A stretch of 64,000 bases of DNA from Ehretia macrophylla (Eukaryota; Streptophyta; Magnoliopsida; Boraginales; Ehretiaceae), in contig CM075770.1 in NCBI GenBank assembly GCA_037974665.1, forward strand, positions 96,902,850-96,966,849. The letters are read 5' to 3'. Each line of letters opens with the position of its first letter. The first letter of the stretch is position 1. Shown here piece by piece: positions 49,355 to 59,217 of the stretch. Under the pieces are notes generated by a model. The model was given only the letters and a program-made list of their open reading frames with translations. It was not told where the DNA came from and did no database searches. Made by a program: the position numbers and the translations under genes.

Positions 49355-50721
49355 CTCTGATTAAACAGTTGTCATAAAGCTCCCTTTTTGGAAGAGTTGA
49401 AGTATCTATTTCAAAGCGTCTGAAAACTAATTACAGTTTTTGATTATGCTTCCCTTCAGGTTGTCTGTGAGTTTGATTGGGAAGTTAATGAGATAGAGGT
49501 ATGCCTCCATTTTAGTATTTTCACTTTACATACTTTGGCATAGTCGGCAAGTTGAAACAATATGCCCTGATTGGTAGCTTGGAACACCATGGTGGATAAC
49601 TTGCATATCAGTGAAGACATCTCTATGTCTATATACATAATTATTGAAGGAGAATCAACCACGTCCAAGAACGAGTTTTTGATATTTTCCATTTTAATCA
49701 TTACCATTGATTGCTTAGCTTTAATAAAGGATTGATCTCAGATATGTGCAATTTGAAGGGGGAAAAAGAATCAACAAGCTTCTAATTCATGTTTTTCTTG
49801 ATGTGTGTTATGTTCTGAAACTTTTGATTTGGTCTGTCTGTAGGTCTCTAAGTACTGTGCCATTGTAACTCGCCTATTTTCCACTAAACTGAGCAATAAT
49901 TTTGTAGGAATTCACAGACATGCTCATTGAGGGAGAGCAGCTGGCTGCAGATCAGAAGGATGCGTTCAAGGTGAATCCTCCTGATAATATGCAAATGAGC
50001 GTACTTAAATGGCTTAAAAGGAAATCCGGTATTATAATCTTAAAAGGAAATTCGAAATTTATAATGTTATTTTAACATATATATCTTCTCAGGATTTTGT
50101 GAAAGAGAGGGTTCGGGAAGAAAAAAGAGTTCATCGTGAGGTATCTTTAGTTAAAGACTCAATTAAACAGGATGTTGCATTGGAGATTCTGATCTTATGG
50201 ACCTTTGACTGTATCCCTGAAACAGGCCAGGGAAGCGAGGAAAAAGAAGTTGGAAGAGATGAGTGAGGAAACAAAGGCTGCATTTGAGAATATGAAATTC
50301 TACAAGTTTTATCCTGTACAAACTCCTGATACTCCTGACATCTCTCGTGTCAAGGTAGATGTCCTACTCGTTCTTAGGAATGATTCTCTTTACATTTGTG
50401 CTATAGGGAGGACTTCTGTGTTTGGAGGAATATTGGCAGCCATGTAGGGGGATGAATACCCCAAACTACTCTTCACTGAACCTTATTTAGAACTTGGCTA
50501 TTGCCAGAGAAGACATCTATTCTTTCCCGCCCCCTGGTTTTAGTACCAAAAGGATTTCTGGCCTATTTTTCGCTTTATACTAGGTGATTGTATTTTGTAA
50601 AATACATGTCAATGTGATGTATGGTGTGGTAGGAGAAAATTTTAACCTGTTCTCCTTTTTGGCTGTTTTGCAGGCTAAATACATAAACAGGTACTACGGA
50701 AACGCTCACAAAGTCTTGTGA
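36156..50721 (+). CDS. HIT4: HEAT INTOLERANT 4 (HIT4) homolog, 14 exons
   Basis: In Arabidopsis HIT4 is a nuclear chromocentre protein needed for heat-induced chromocentre decondensation and release of transcriptional silencing. Exons: 36156-36440, 37159-37197, 37290-37343, 37500-37563, 37840-37898, 38502-38626, 38737-38796, 39738-39796, 49167-49243, 49460-49498, 49908-49970, 50093-50140, 50226-50354, 50674-50721. All junctions are GT-AG and in phase, giving 382 residues with no stop. The start MRKGTKRKA leads a lysine- and glutamate-rich, low-complexity N-terminus (1-80), then [17 protein letters not shown]-type text and the family blocks [78 protein letters not shown] and the terminal [13 protein letters not shown]. 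Exons 11-13 hold a charged, coiled-coil-like stretch. Intron 8 (39797-49166) carries a Pack-MULE and a Copia element, both in the opposite sense. Confidence 0.93.
40150..40832 (-). pseudogene. Captured CYP71-family cytochrome P450 fragment
   Basis: The minus-strand frame begins M-P-P-G-P, the proline hinge that follows the membrane anchor in plant P450s, and continues through [29 protein letters not shown], the helix C region with [13 protein letters not shown], and [12 protein letters not shown] to about helix F-G ([10 protein letters not shown]). The order and spacing are those of the first exon of a CYP71 clade gene. A one-base lesion near 40215 shifts the frame, after which CYP71-type residues (a MHKRMDK block) continue to about 40165 in another frame. 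The membrane anchor, the I-helix, ExxR and the haem-binding cysteine are absent, so it cannot be a working enzyme. It has no signs of splicing to HIT4. Confidence 0.88.
40902..40942 (+). repeat. G-rich tract in HIT4 intron 8 with quadruplex potential
   Basis: GGGTGGGGTGGGGA followed by a run of 13 G (40916-40928), then CTGGGTGGGG. Several G3+ runs with short loops lie on the HIT4 sense strand, so the pre-mRNA and the DNA could form G-quadruplexes. It belongs to the interior of the Pack-MULE. Confidence 0.8.
41952..42176 (-). repeat. 3' LTR of the Copia element
   Basis: Plus-strand TGAAGAAATAGAGAG... matches the LTR at 48399 with scattered changes, but the other end is poorly conserved (TTTTAATCTAAGATAA here against ATTATTTACATTGTCA), so the inner boundary is approximate. 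The RNase H stop codon lies at this edge. Confidence 0.85.
42168..42791 (-). pseudogene. Copia RNase H domain
   Basis: RNase H of the retrotransposon, degrading RNA in RNA-DNA hybrids during reverse transcription. The frame holds the block [27 protein letters not shown] with the catalytic E and D residues, [11 protein letters not shown], and [16 protein letters not shown]. It is intact over about 207 residues and ends in the 3' LTR. It is separated from the RT piece by frame breaks at about 42800-42860. Confidence 0.9.
42860..43084 (-). pseudogene. Copia RT C-terminal piece
   Basis: Continues the reverse transcriptase after a frame break: [16 protein letters not shown] and [15 protein letters not shown], standard for the thumb and connection region of Copia RT. 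Detached from the YVDD piece by a frameshift near 43085-43092. Confidence 0.88.
43093..43530 (-). pseudogene. Copia reverse transcriptase core
   Basis: RT palm and fingers: the block [33 protein letters not shown], and the active site [11 protein letters not shown]. About 145 residues intact before a frameshift. Upstream, the same protein can be followed to the linker (MLTRSKTG at about 43775) through a stop and frame change near 43590. Confidence 0.9.
43592..43920 (-). pseudogene. Integrase-RT linker of the Copia element
   Basis: Low-complexity Ser/Gln/His/Thr-rich text ([15 protein letters not shown]-type repeats) followed by H-P-M-L-T-R-S-K, the well-known linker before Copia RT. It is cut at 43920 by the inserted LTR. 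Its upstream partner, the integrase core, is not found. Confidence 0.75.
43920..46808 (+). mobile_element. Long-LTR family copy inserted in the Copia element (2.9 kb)
   Basis: Starts TGTGACTAAATAG and ends near GGATCGGGGCGTGAGA, similar to the terminal GATCGGGG block of the copies at 4442 and 28803. It contains the CTCACTGAGCATAAGTG...GCTCACC...TTTCAGG block (46278-46323) and a GGTACATCCGGAGTATACC block (45868-45887) shared with the copy at 4442. A G/C-rich patch with CAGCGCTGGC (44870-44945) lies in the first part. No coding region. The flanks do not form a clean target duplication, which together with the missing integrase core suggests that a deletion followed insertion. The right end is approximate. 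Confidence 0.65.
46809..47116 (-). pseudogene. GAG-pre-integrase segment of the Copia element
   Basis: With the protease frame closed at 47117, the minus strand continues in another frame with the words [23 protein letters not shown] and [14 protein letters not shown], the usual Copia text between protease and integrase. It stops at the junction with the inserted LTR near 46810, before the integrase catalytic core. Confidence 0.8.
47117..48175 (-). pseudogene. Copia gag and protease
   Basis: 352 residues: N-terminal UBN2/RVT-type Gag ([38 protein letters not shown]), a Gly/Arg/Gln-rich RNA-binding stretch, a zinc knuckle and the start of the protease with active site Y-L-D-S-G-A. In the knuckle the second position is changed (C-x2-Y-x4-H-x4-C instead of C-x2-C-x4-H-x4-C). 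A stop codon ends the frame shortly after the protease motif, in V-T-N-D-P-T. Confidence 0.9.
48294..48352. repeat. Short tandem repeat in the Copia leader
   Basis: Units of about 24 bp reading TTTAATGGAGATCGAAGGTG, 2.5 copies, between the 5' LTR/primer-binding site and the gag start. It gives a repeated L-M-E-I-E-G reading on the plus strand, which is not a real gene. Confidence 0.85.
48384..48398 (-). other. Copia primer-binding site
   Basis: On the minus strand, directly after the 5' LTR end (...CTTCA), TGGTATCATAGAGCC matches the usual initiator tRNA-Met primer site TGGTATCAGAGCC apart from an extra AT-type change. Confidence 0.8.
48399..48615 (-). repeat. 5' LTR of the Copia element
   Basis: Starts TGAAG on the plus strand and ends TTGTCA, giving TG...CA ends, with ACAAC directly outside. 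It matches 41952-42176 over most of its length. Confidence 0.9.
48621..49166 (+). other. Rest of HIT4 intron 8
   Basis: Intronic DNA between the Copia element and exon 9. No further gene or element recognised. Confidence 0.6.
49289..49350. repeat. Long AT dinucleotide microsatellite in HIT4 intron 9
   Basis: About 62 bp of pure alternating AT between exons 9 and 10. Confidence 0.95.
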
Positions 50722-51180
50722 CCAATGTGCCAAGGACCAGTTTTTATACTGAGAAAGAATGTCTTGTACTTGTGGCACATATGCTCATTAGAGCCGGAGC
50801 TGCGCTAAGGAGTTGAGGCTGTATTGTGGAGGCCATCCTTCAAAGCATAATTCAGGTTTAGTTGCCTATTAAAATGTAAACCTCCAGAGATTTAAGCCAC
50901 TAGGGTGATATCGGAAAAGATAATCTCATCTTTCAGACGTTCACTGTATTACAGGCAGAGAGAGAGTTTTGAAAAGCGATTTGTTAGGTTTCTCTGGCTC
51001 TGTTACCTTTTTCTCCTGTTCAATTTAATTTTTGTTAGAGATGTAATACATTAATTTTGGACCATTAAAGTTACATTCTGCAATTATTATCTGCTTCAAG
51101 TGAATAGTTGTTTACACATTTATATCATTGTTGTGAAATTGAATGATTTGTAGCTGGGGTGGTCATTTCTAAAAATATTT
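50722..51180 (+). other. HIT4 3' untranslated region and downstream DNA
   Basis: Follows the HIT4 stop codon. TTTAATTTTTGTTAGAGATGTAATAC at about 51025-51050 and AT-rich text around it could hold the polyadenylation site. No other gene seen. Confidence 0.45.
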
Positions 51181-51189
51181 GCATTTTTG

Positions 51190-52580
51190 ATCATTATAAC
51201 ATTAGCTCGAACCGGGCTTGTTCCTCCTTTGTGTGCGCTTCATCTTGAAAGATACGCTCATTCCTTTCAATCCACATATCGACGGCAACACAGAACATAA
51301 GGTGGAACATGTAATTTTTAAAATCCTTGTCTGCGAGTGAATGTGCAAAATTAAGAATTGAATTGAAGACAAAAAAAAGAAAGATCAATCACTAATAATT
51401 TGAACTTTTCTTCCAAATTCGTTTTGTAAAGTTGCATTTAGAAAATAGATTATCCCTAGACTCGCATCCAAGGTAACAAAAGATGCAATTGCTCGGTCAA
51501 TCGAGCCCAATAAAGGAAGCTGATATCTTTTAGTTAAACGGTCTAAGTTGGCAAGCCAAGTGATGAAACTGTATTTGGGGATATTGTGAGAGAACCAAAT
51601 TAAAAGATGACATGCAAATTGTGGGCCTCAATTTCTAATATGATCCCAAGTACTACTAAAGAGAAAAATACCATTGTTAGTGTTATTCCACCAAAAATGA
51701 TCATCCCTGTCAACACAAATAGAGATATTGAAATGAATAGGATTCAGTCGAACAAAAGAACATAGGCAGATAGGTCAAACCCATTGGCCTTCCATGATAA
51801 TGTCTGAGACTCTACTATCCAAGTACGGGTAAAGGACACCATTGTTGTGCAAAGGGAGTAAAATGTCAAAGGGGTGCCAATTGTCAAACCAGAAAAAAGT
51901 ATCATTGCCATTCCCACCCTTGTGGGTGATAACATCACGAGCAAAAGGTCTAAGCTTAAGAATCTTTCTCCAAGACCAATAGGCATCTCTAGGAATTTTC
52001 ATGTTCCAAATGCATTAACTCTTAATGTAATTGCTCCAAACCCAAAGACTCCCAGTAGTGTTTCTCGTTGAGTACATTTTCCAAAACAACTTCAAGAAAG
52101 TGATTTCATTGATATCAATAACCTTTCTAAGTCCTAATCCACCTTCATGGAAAGACTTACAAATATTATCCCAAGCAACTTTAGGACCAGTGTCTCGCCA
52201 AAGAAAAGCAAGAAATTTTCTTTCAATTTTGTTCAAATCGCCTTTACAAATTAACAATAACAAGTCCAAAAAAGATAAAAATGTTAAGTACTGATTTCAA
52301 GAGTTGAAGCCTACCTACAAAAGTGAGCCAGTTATAAGACCAATTACTAATCCTTTTAATGATTTTATCAATTAGACTTTGGCAATCAATTTTTTTGAGT
52401 CTTCTAGTGATCAAAGGAACACCAAGGTAACAGACAGGGAGGGATCATTCTTTAAACCCTAAGTTGTACTTGATACAATCTTTCAAATTTTGATCACCAC
52501 CACCAAAAGACACCTTAGTTTTGTTATCATTACACTTCAATCCTGAAAGCCTATGAAAAAGCTTGAGACAGTAACAATGC
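51190..52580 (-). mobile_element. 5'-truncated L1-type LINE, ORF2 C-terminal half
   Basis: On the minus strand the RT palm comes first: S-G-L-K-C-N-D-N-K-T-K (about 52530), Y-L-G-V-P-L-I-T-R (about 52430), W-S-Y-N-W-L-T-F-V-G-R (about 52330). Then follow the connection (FLAFLWRDTGPKVAWDN, HEGGLGLRKV, 52015-52269), the F-F-W-F-D-N-W block (51775-52002) and the zinc-binding zf-RVT C-terminus with W-I-E-R-N-E-R-I-F (51194-51388). These blocks are in the right order but different frames, with stops between them. The endonuclease and most of the RT are missing at the 5' side, the usual result of incomplete LINE insertion. Confidence 0.88.
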
Positions 52581-52601
52581 TCTTATGGTTTCCTTGCAAT
52601 G

Positions 52602-52830
52602 TTAAAAGACCGTTTGAGTTGAATATTGAAAACGATCTGTCACAACTCTTTGTCTAGTATTATGTCCTAAAATATATAAAGTCATATAAACCTTTTCTTC
52701 TAATAGCATCACTCTTGAATCACCTAAATAATTATGTCTTCTTAAATCATCACAAAAAGTGAGAAAAACATGCTTTGCCCATATGAAACAATTTATATCA
52801 AACTTTAGGTATCCCATTCAATAGTTCGTT
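52602..52830 (-). pseudogene. HARBI1-like (PIF/Harbinger) nuclease N-terminal fragment
   Basis: The minus-strand frame holds E-K-V-Y-M-T-L-Y-I-L-G-H-N-T-R-Q-R-V and D-R-F-Q-Y-S, the N-terminal helix-turn-helix-like segment of PIF/Harbinger nuclease genes in plants. The DDE catalytic part is absent. It directly abuts the 5' break of the LINE remnant. Confidence 0.7.
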
Positions 52831-52998
52831 AACAAATTCATGACCTGTTAATGAAGAAGTCCTCATTTAATTTTTGACCAAGAATGACTTCTCATACTCA
52901 TATATCATGTTAACTATTTACAATTCACCCAATTCAACATATGTGGAGCGTGAAGAAGAGCTATCTATGTTATCAATCTCCGTATTTGATGAACTTTC
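52831..52998. other. Spacer
   Basis: Short AT-rich interval, no gene seen. Confidence 0.4.
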
Positions 52999-54240
52999 TG
53001 TAAGGCCAATCATGAATTTTATGGGCATTTAATTGGTTTACTTATTATTGGTAGTTAACATGAGAATTTAGATTGCATGTGTTTAGGATTTAAGTGGTAT
53101 TTCATTAAATTTAGCAAACTAGGACATATATGCCATTATTATAATTGTGCTTACATTAGTAGTTAGTAGTCATTTAACATAAGAAGATATTTTACCTAGC
53201 TAATTAAATAAGCTTTTAGAAGACATTGGCCATATAATAAAACAAAAAAAAAAGATAGAGAGAGTAAGGATCAGCCATAGCAAGGAAAAAGGGAAAAGAA
53301 GAGAAACTAGGGCAAGAAAGGAAATTGGAGAAGAAGAAGAGGAAATTGCTCAAATTCTTGCCATTTCTTGTATTCTTCATCTTCTAGGTGAAGGGTTTTA
53401 AAAGTTTTAAGTTTGATTGGATATGAAATCATGTATTTGTGTTAATTTATTTGATTGTGCAAGTATATCATGAATAGAAATGATTTGAGAGTGATGTATA
53501 TGTGTTTGAAGCTTGAATGCGCATTAAACTTCATGTGTTGGCAAAAGTGTGCTGTATGTTGAATTTGTGGCTAGATGTAAGGATATTCTTTGTTCTTAGC
53601 TTGAGTATGAAGTATATAATATATGTATATAAGTTAGTTAGATGTTTTCATGCCTTGGAATCAAAATTGGTGAGAGTTTTGGTAAGTTGTTGTGGCTGTC
53701 CAGAATTTTCCAGCACCAGTACCTACCCGCCGGCGTGGTTGTCAGCCCTTGCCTTTTCCCTTGTGACTTGCTTTCTAACTTTACACCATGTTTGGTTATG
53801 TCACTCTTATGTACTTGTATTGCATTATAAACTAGGGCTAATATGTGATAAATACTAGTTGTTAAGTGTTGTTGGGTTTATGTACTATTGAATTCTATTG
53901 ATTGAAGATAATTCATGGAAGTGCTTAGGTGAATGCTACTTGCTAATGGATATAGTTAAGTGTTTAAAGATGTTTGCAAATGGTATGGTGACCTACTTTG
54001 TTACCTATCCAATGTGCTATTGAATGGAATTGAATTGTTAATTGCATGTTAATTTATTTGAGGGGCAACCTACTTTGTTGTCTTCTCGAGGTGAAGTGTA
54101 ATGCCTGGTTAATTGATTGAATGATCATAAGGTTTCAACCTTCTATCAAGGCATGGTAGCGTCGTGTCACCCGGGCTTGTCGGGCAATGGCATAACTACT
54201 ATGGTCCTAGTCTCTCGCTCGCATGGACGAAGAGTTCTAG
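52999..54240 (+). mobile_element. Truncated long-LTR family copy cut by the Sirevirus
   Basis: Starts TGTAAGGCCAATC and shares the downstream block with the copies at 43920 and 4442: CGGGCTTGTCGGGCAATGGC...CCTAGTCTCTCGC...GCATGGAC, matching GCGGGCTTGCCAG...GCATGGACAGAGCG at 45780-45840. It is interrupted at about 54240 by the Sirevirus 5' LTR, and no continuation is found after the Sirevirus right end, so the rest was deleted. The 113- and 62-residue frames at 53517-53858 are chance. Confidence 0.6.
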
Positions 54241-55434
54241 GGGCTTTTAAATCTTGATTTTGATGATTATAAATCATAAATGTGTTTAATGAGTTTGTTA
54301 AGTGTGCATAAGTAAAGATGAATCAAGATTGACTCCGATTCCAAGATCATCAAGCTAAAGAAGGAAGAAGAACATCCATAAACTCAATGAGAAGATTTGA
54401 AGAATGAAGATGGAGTTATAAGGATGGAGACGGAAGTCATAAGGGATACCGGTTAGGACTTGACTGGGGTTTTGGGTCTTGCAAATGGTATATGTTCAAC
54501 AATGATTCTCAAATATTATTTTGAAATATTTAAAAAATGTTTCACAAAAAAGTGTTCAAAAGAAACATCTTTTAAAACCCAACCCTGGCAGTTTTGGTTC
54601 CACTGGACGATCCCATGGTAACCGGTCGACCGGTGGCCAAAGGGCCATCCGCCTGAGGACTGTCCACTGGACGAGGGTCTCTCAACCGGTCAACAGGTAA
54701 AATAGGGGTTGATCGGTCGGGCCAAAATGCTGATTCAAAATATAGCCATTTGTGAACGTTGGTAGCATTAATTACACCATTTTTTCAGCTCTATTACTGT
54801 CTCTCAACTGCAAAATCTTAAGGCATTGATTCAAACCAAGCATTCTTGATTTCTTACACTATTTTCATCCTTGAATCATCATTGAGCTATACTTGTCCAA
54901 GAATTTGTGAGCATTAGTGAGAGAGGAGCATTCATTGTATCTATCTACCCTAAAAGAGGGCTTTTATTGTGAATCTCAAACACTTATCAAAAGAGGGAGT
55001 TAAACACTTTGAAAGGAAGGATTTCCTTGTCAAAGGAGTTGGAGTTAAAACTTTGTATTGAGAAGGGTTATTTTCTATTGTAAAAGCTTGAACTACCATT
55101 GTAGTTGGTTTGTGAACTCACCAACATTTGAAGAGCTACTATAGTGAAGATTGTTGAAATCCTAAGCGGGGAGCTTGGGTCGTGGATTTAGGCGGAGGCT
55201 GAACCACGCTAAAATAGTAATTTGCAATCTTTTTCTCTTAACTCTCTCTTTGTATTATTTTTTGCTCACCAAGTGTTTGATAAATTGTCTCACTTACATT
55301 TTATATTGATAAAGTGCATATCTATTAAAGATTGTTTTTGATTAATCATTGCTATCATATTGCCTAATCGAAAAAGTAGTATTATTGCCTATACAACCTA
55401 TTCACCCCCTTCTTAGGTTCAATTAAGGGACAAC
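54241..55434 (+). repeat. 5' LTR of the Sirevirus
   Basis: Begins in GGGCTTTTAAATCTTG, matching the 3' LTR from about 61569 on; ends GGGACAAC before the primer-binding site. It contains the perfect 14-bp palindrome at 54621-54634 and a TATA-poor, GGACGAGGGTC-rich middle. Its first dozen bases appear to be missing. Confidence 0.9.
54621..54634. repeat. Perfect palindrome in the Sirevirus LTR
   Basis: ACCGGTCGACCGGT is its own reverse complement. The counterpart in the 3' LTR (61949-61962) has one change. Related CCGGTC words surround it. CCGGTCGACCGG-type palindromes are a known Sirevirus LTR feature. Confidence 0.9.
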
Positions 55435-55437
55435 TAG

Positions 55438-55450
55438 TGGTATCAAGAGC
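55438..55450 (+). other. Sirevirus primer-binding site
   Basis: TGGTATCAAGAGC, three bases after the LTR end, matches the initiator tRNA-Met type site. Confidence 0.85.
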
Positions 55451-55492
55451 TAGGGCTTTACATGTAGCTTAACATCTAGTAATGTCAAGATC

Positions 55493-56346
55493 ATGGCATA
55501 TACTACTTCATCACCTCACATTGAAGGATATTCAATTGATAGACCTCCTATGTTTACAGGAACTGATTTCATGAGGTGGAGAAATCATATGGCAACATAC
55601 ATTCAATCCGTGGACTATACATTGTGAAGCATGGGCCATACGAAGTTGAAGATGAGTCAACTGAGCAAAACAATACCGAAGTGACAAAAAATGCTCAAGC
55701 TATGCATATTCTCTATTGTGCTTTCAATGATCAAGAGTTTGAACAAATTCAAGAATGTAAATCCGCTCATAAAATATGGAATCTTCTTGAAAAGCTTTAT
55801 CAAAATGAAGAAGAAGATGTTAAAGAAGAAAATGAAGCATACATTGATACATTTAATGAAAAGGTATGTCTATCTCATGAATCCGATTGCTCCTCATTCA
55901 TGAATAATGATCTTGCAATTGATAAACTTGAAGAAGCTATTTTGGATATTCAAAATGAATTGATATTTGTAATTTTTAAAAATAAAAACTTGATTAAAGA
56001 AGTTGGATGTATCTTAGTTGAAATAAATAAGATTAACAAGAAAAATACTATAATTGAAATAGATGGTATTTCCTTGACTGATAAAGTATTTGAAAATAGG
56101 ATTTCATGGTCAAGAAAAATGTGCAATGAATTGAATGAAGAAATGGAAAAAGAAAAATGGGATATTATGCATAATCCACAATACATGGTATGCAAGTTAA
56201 ATGCTTTAGGATATAAATCATGTCTCATTCAAAAGATATTAAATAATTATTTTCTCAAAAGTTCAAATCATGATGTATCACCTTGTGCTTGTATATATTG
56301 TGATAAAATAGAACAACTTGCTTCACTATTTCATGATATGAAATAA
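55493..56346 (+). pseudogene. Sirevirus gag, broken
   Basis: The plausible start ATG (55493) opens a frame with the Gag N-terminal words YSIDRPPMFTG and F-M-R-W-R, which ends at TGA (55625-55627) after D-Y-T-L. The rest of Gag lies in a different frame (open 55576-56346), with the H-G-P-Y-E-V-E-D-E block, IWNLLEKLY and a C-terminal Lys/Glu/Asn-rich coiled-coil-like region; no CCHC zinc knuckle is seen. So both a stop and a shift separate the two parts. Confidence 0.82.
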
Positions 56347-57071
56347 ATTAATAATGGAACAAAAGTTCCATGGTGGCTAAAACACAAATGGATTGTTAAA
56401 GTCACAACAAATGTAACTCACCTTTGAGGACCCAATTAAAAATGGGTACCTAGATCTTGCCTTATTATAGGAATGTCTAGTAATGCCAAAGAAGATGGCG
56501 ATGCAACTTATGAAAAAGGCAAAGATCACTGAGATAAAGAAGCATGGGTAACATTAAAATTATTTATTTCTATATGTGCTTCTTGAGAATTGCTTAAAAA
56601 TTAACTCGATTAGTCAACTATGTGTTATTCCTACATGTGTGACTGAAAATGATGACGTATTATTTAATTGAGTGAAAAGGCTTATGCTAAATATAATAAT
56701 CTTGGCTAGAATATTCATTTTCTCAATTAGTCAAATTAAGTAATTTTAGTGAAAATAAATTTGAGATACCACCAAAGAATGTTAAAAGGTAACATTGAGA
56801 AAACTAAGAAACGGTTCTCTTTGTGGAAGATGAAATGAACATTGATGGAGAAGATTGTGAACTAGTCTCTAGTGGCGGAAGATAGAAGTCAAAAGAATAT
56901 TTTCACCTATGAAACCTATGAATCAATTTCTTTTGTTTAAAATTTTGTGGTATAAAGTTAAATTGATTGAATGAATACTCATGTATGAATGTCATATGAA
57001 GTGTTTAGAAAAATAAATATCTTACAAATGAATTTTATATACTTGGTTTTCAGATTATCAAATTGATGTGA
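56347..57071 (+). pseudogene. Decayed protease/linker region of the Sirevirus
   Basis: No open frame of useful length; a protease motif (D-S/T-G-A/C) could not be found. The zinc knuckle and protease expected here are lost or too decayed to read. Confidence 0.5.
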
Positions 57072-58088
57072 TTGAAATGTTGCAAGGTGTATGATAAAGA
57101 TGATAAAGTGTTTGTTGGAAATAGATGTGATAATGTGTATATAATTAATTTTCATGAATTGAAGTGCCAAAATGTGACATGCTTAGTTACTATTAATGAA
57201 GACTCATGGTTATGGCAAAGAAGACTTGGTCATGCTAACATGGATTTACTTACTAAGCTTTCGAGAAAAGAACTTGTCATAAGTCTTCCTAAGACATGAT
57301 GTCAAAAAGACCATTTATGTGATGCATGCCAATTTAGAAAACAACACAAAACATCTTTCAAAACAATTAGCAAGGTGATCACATCAAGAACTTTACAAAA
57401 ATTACATATGGATCTATTTGATCCAATGGATGTGGCAACCCTAGGTGGATCTAGATATGTCTATGTTATCATAGATGATTACACTAAATTCACATGGGTG
57501 AGACCTCTTGCCCATAAAAATGATGCCTTCAATGAATTTGCTAAGCTTTGTAATAAGGTGCAAAATGAGAAAGGCTATTACATAAATTGCATTCATAGTA
57601 ACCAAGGCACCGAATTTATAAATACATCTTTCATGGACTACTGTGAAGAATGTGACATTGAACATAATTTTTCGGCTCTTAGAACTCCTCAACAAAATGT
57701 GGTAGTAGAAAGGAAGAATCGAACACTACAAGAAATGACAAGAACAATGTTGAAAGAAAATAACTTGCCAACATACTTTTGGGGTAAAGCCGTAAATATC
57801 GCATGTTATGTGATAAATCGTGTGCTAATTAGACATTTTCTAAAGAAAACACCCTATGAATTATGGAAAGGTAGAACACCAAATGTGTCTCATTTTAAAG
57901 TATTTGGTTGTAAGTGTTTCATCCTAAATATAAAAGAACATCTTGGCAAATTTGATTCAAAATTGGATGAAGGACTCTTTATGGGTTACTCCTCAAGAAG
58001 CAAAGCTTATAGAGTCTTTAACAAAAGAAACATGCTTATCAAAGAGTTATGCATGTGGATTTTGATGAAACTAATCCTTTTGCCCTGA
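57072..58088 (+). pseudogene. Sirevirus integrase with altered catalytic aspartate
   Basis: The GAG-pre-integrase piece (57072-57299) has W-Q-R-R-L-G-H-A-N and the zinc-binding H...H; a stop at 57298 breaks it, then C-x2-C follows (L-C-D-A-C). The core (57375-58088) has the first catalytic D in H-M-D-L-F, but the second position in the conserved S-D-x-G-x-E-F block is N (S-N-Q-G-T-E-F). The glutamate (V-V-E-R-K-N-R-T) remains and the glycine before it is V. The C-terminal KKTPYELW and FKVFGCKCF blocks are intact. The frame ends in a frameshift near 58088. With the Asp to Asn change, strand transfer is not expected. Confidence 0.88.
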
Positions 58089-58519
58089 GAAAGAATGATG
58101 ATGATGTAGGTGTTTCCGAATGTGACATTCAAATCTTACCTACAACCATTGGCAATGAGGGAACCTCAAGTGATCCAAAGGAGACAAATATTGAAGAGGG
58201 TCAAACCTCAAAGGATGGTGAAGCTCTAGCAAATCCACAAGGCAATGTACAACCAATGCAAAATGACCAAGAAGCTACAACAAATGATGATCTACCAAAA
58301 TGTTGGAAGTTTGTAAGAGATCACCCAAATGATCAAATTCTTGGTGATCCTTCAAAGGGAGTAAGAACTCGTTCCAATCTAAATGTTTATTGTGAATATG
58401 TTGCTTTTCTTTCTCAATTAGAGCCTAAAAATGTTAAAGAAGTCTTAGATCATAAAGGTTGGATAATTGTTATGCAAGAAGAATTAAATCAGTTTGAAAG
58501 AAGTAAATATGGCATCTAG
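58049..58519 (+). pseudogene. Sirevirus integrase-RT linker
   Basis: An acidic, low-complexity stretch (DDDVGVSECD, EEGQTSKDG) followed by V-R-T-R-S-N and the FLSQLEPKNVKE block leading into RT. It overlaps the integrase frame by about 40 bases in another frame. Confidence 0.8.
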
Positions 58520-59217
58520 TTGAAAAACCTAAGGATTATTCTATAATTTGTACAAAATGGGTTTTTAGAAACAAATTAGATGAATCTGGGGTTGTAACTA
58601 GAAACAAAGCTAGGCTAGTGGCTCAAGGGTATAATCAAGAAGAAAGCATAGATTATGATGAGACGTTTGCTCCAGTAGCTAGACTTGAATCCATTCGTAT
58701 GCTTCTTGCCTTTGCATGTTTTATGAACTTTAAATTATATCAAATGGATGTAAAAAGTGCCTTTTTAAATGGCAACCTCAAGGAAGAAATTTATGTGAAA
58801 CAACCATCTGGATTTGAGGACTCTAAATTGCCAGATCATGTATATAAACTAGATAAGGCATTATATGGCCTTAAGCAAGAACCTAGAGCATGGTATGATA
58901 GGCTTAGCAACTATTTCATTGAAAAAGGGTTCACTAGAGGCAAATTAGATTCCACTCTTTTTGTTAAAACAAAAGGTAAAGATATATTGCTTGTGCTAAT
59001 TTATGTTGATGATATAATCTTTGGTGCTACTAATGAATCTCTTTGTGAGTATTTCTCTAAGTGTATGCACAAGAAATTTGAGATGAGTATGATGGCAGAA
59101 TTAAATTTCTTTCTCGGACTCCAAATCAAGCAAACACAAGAGGGTACTTTCATCAATCAAGCCAAGTACACTAGAGAACTCATCAAAAAGTTTGGGTTGA
59201 ATCAGCAAAAGAAATGA
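58520..59217 (+). pseudogene. Sirevirus reverse transcriptase
   Basis: The RT runs from the W-V-F-R-N-K-L-D region (58555-58585, out of frame with the preceding piece) to the stop at 59215. Conserved blocks: [52 protein letters not shown] and the active site LIYVDDIIFGAT. The YVDD motif is intact. It ends with L-N-Q-Q-K-K before a frame change into RNase H. Confidence 0.92.
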
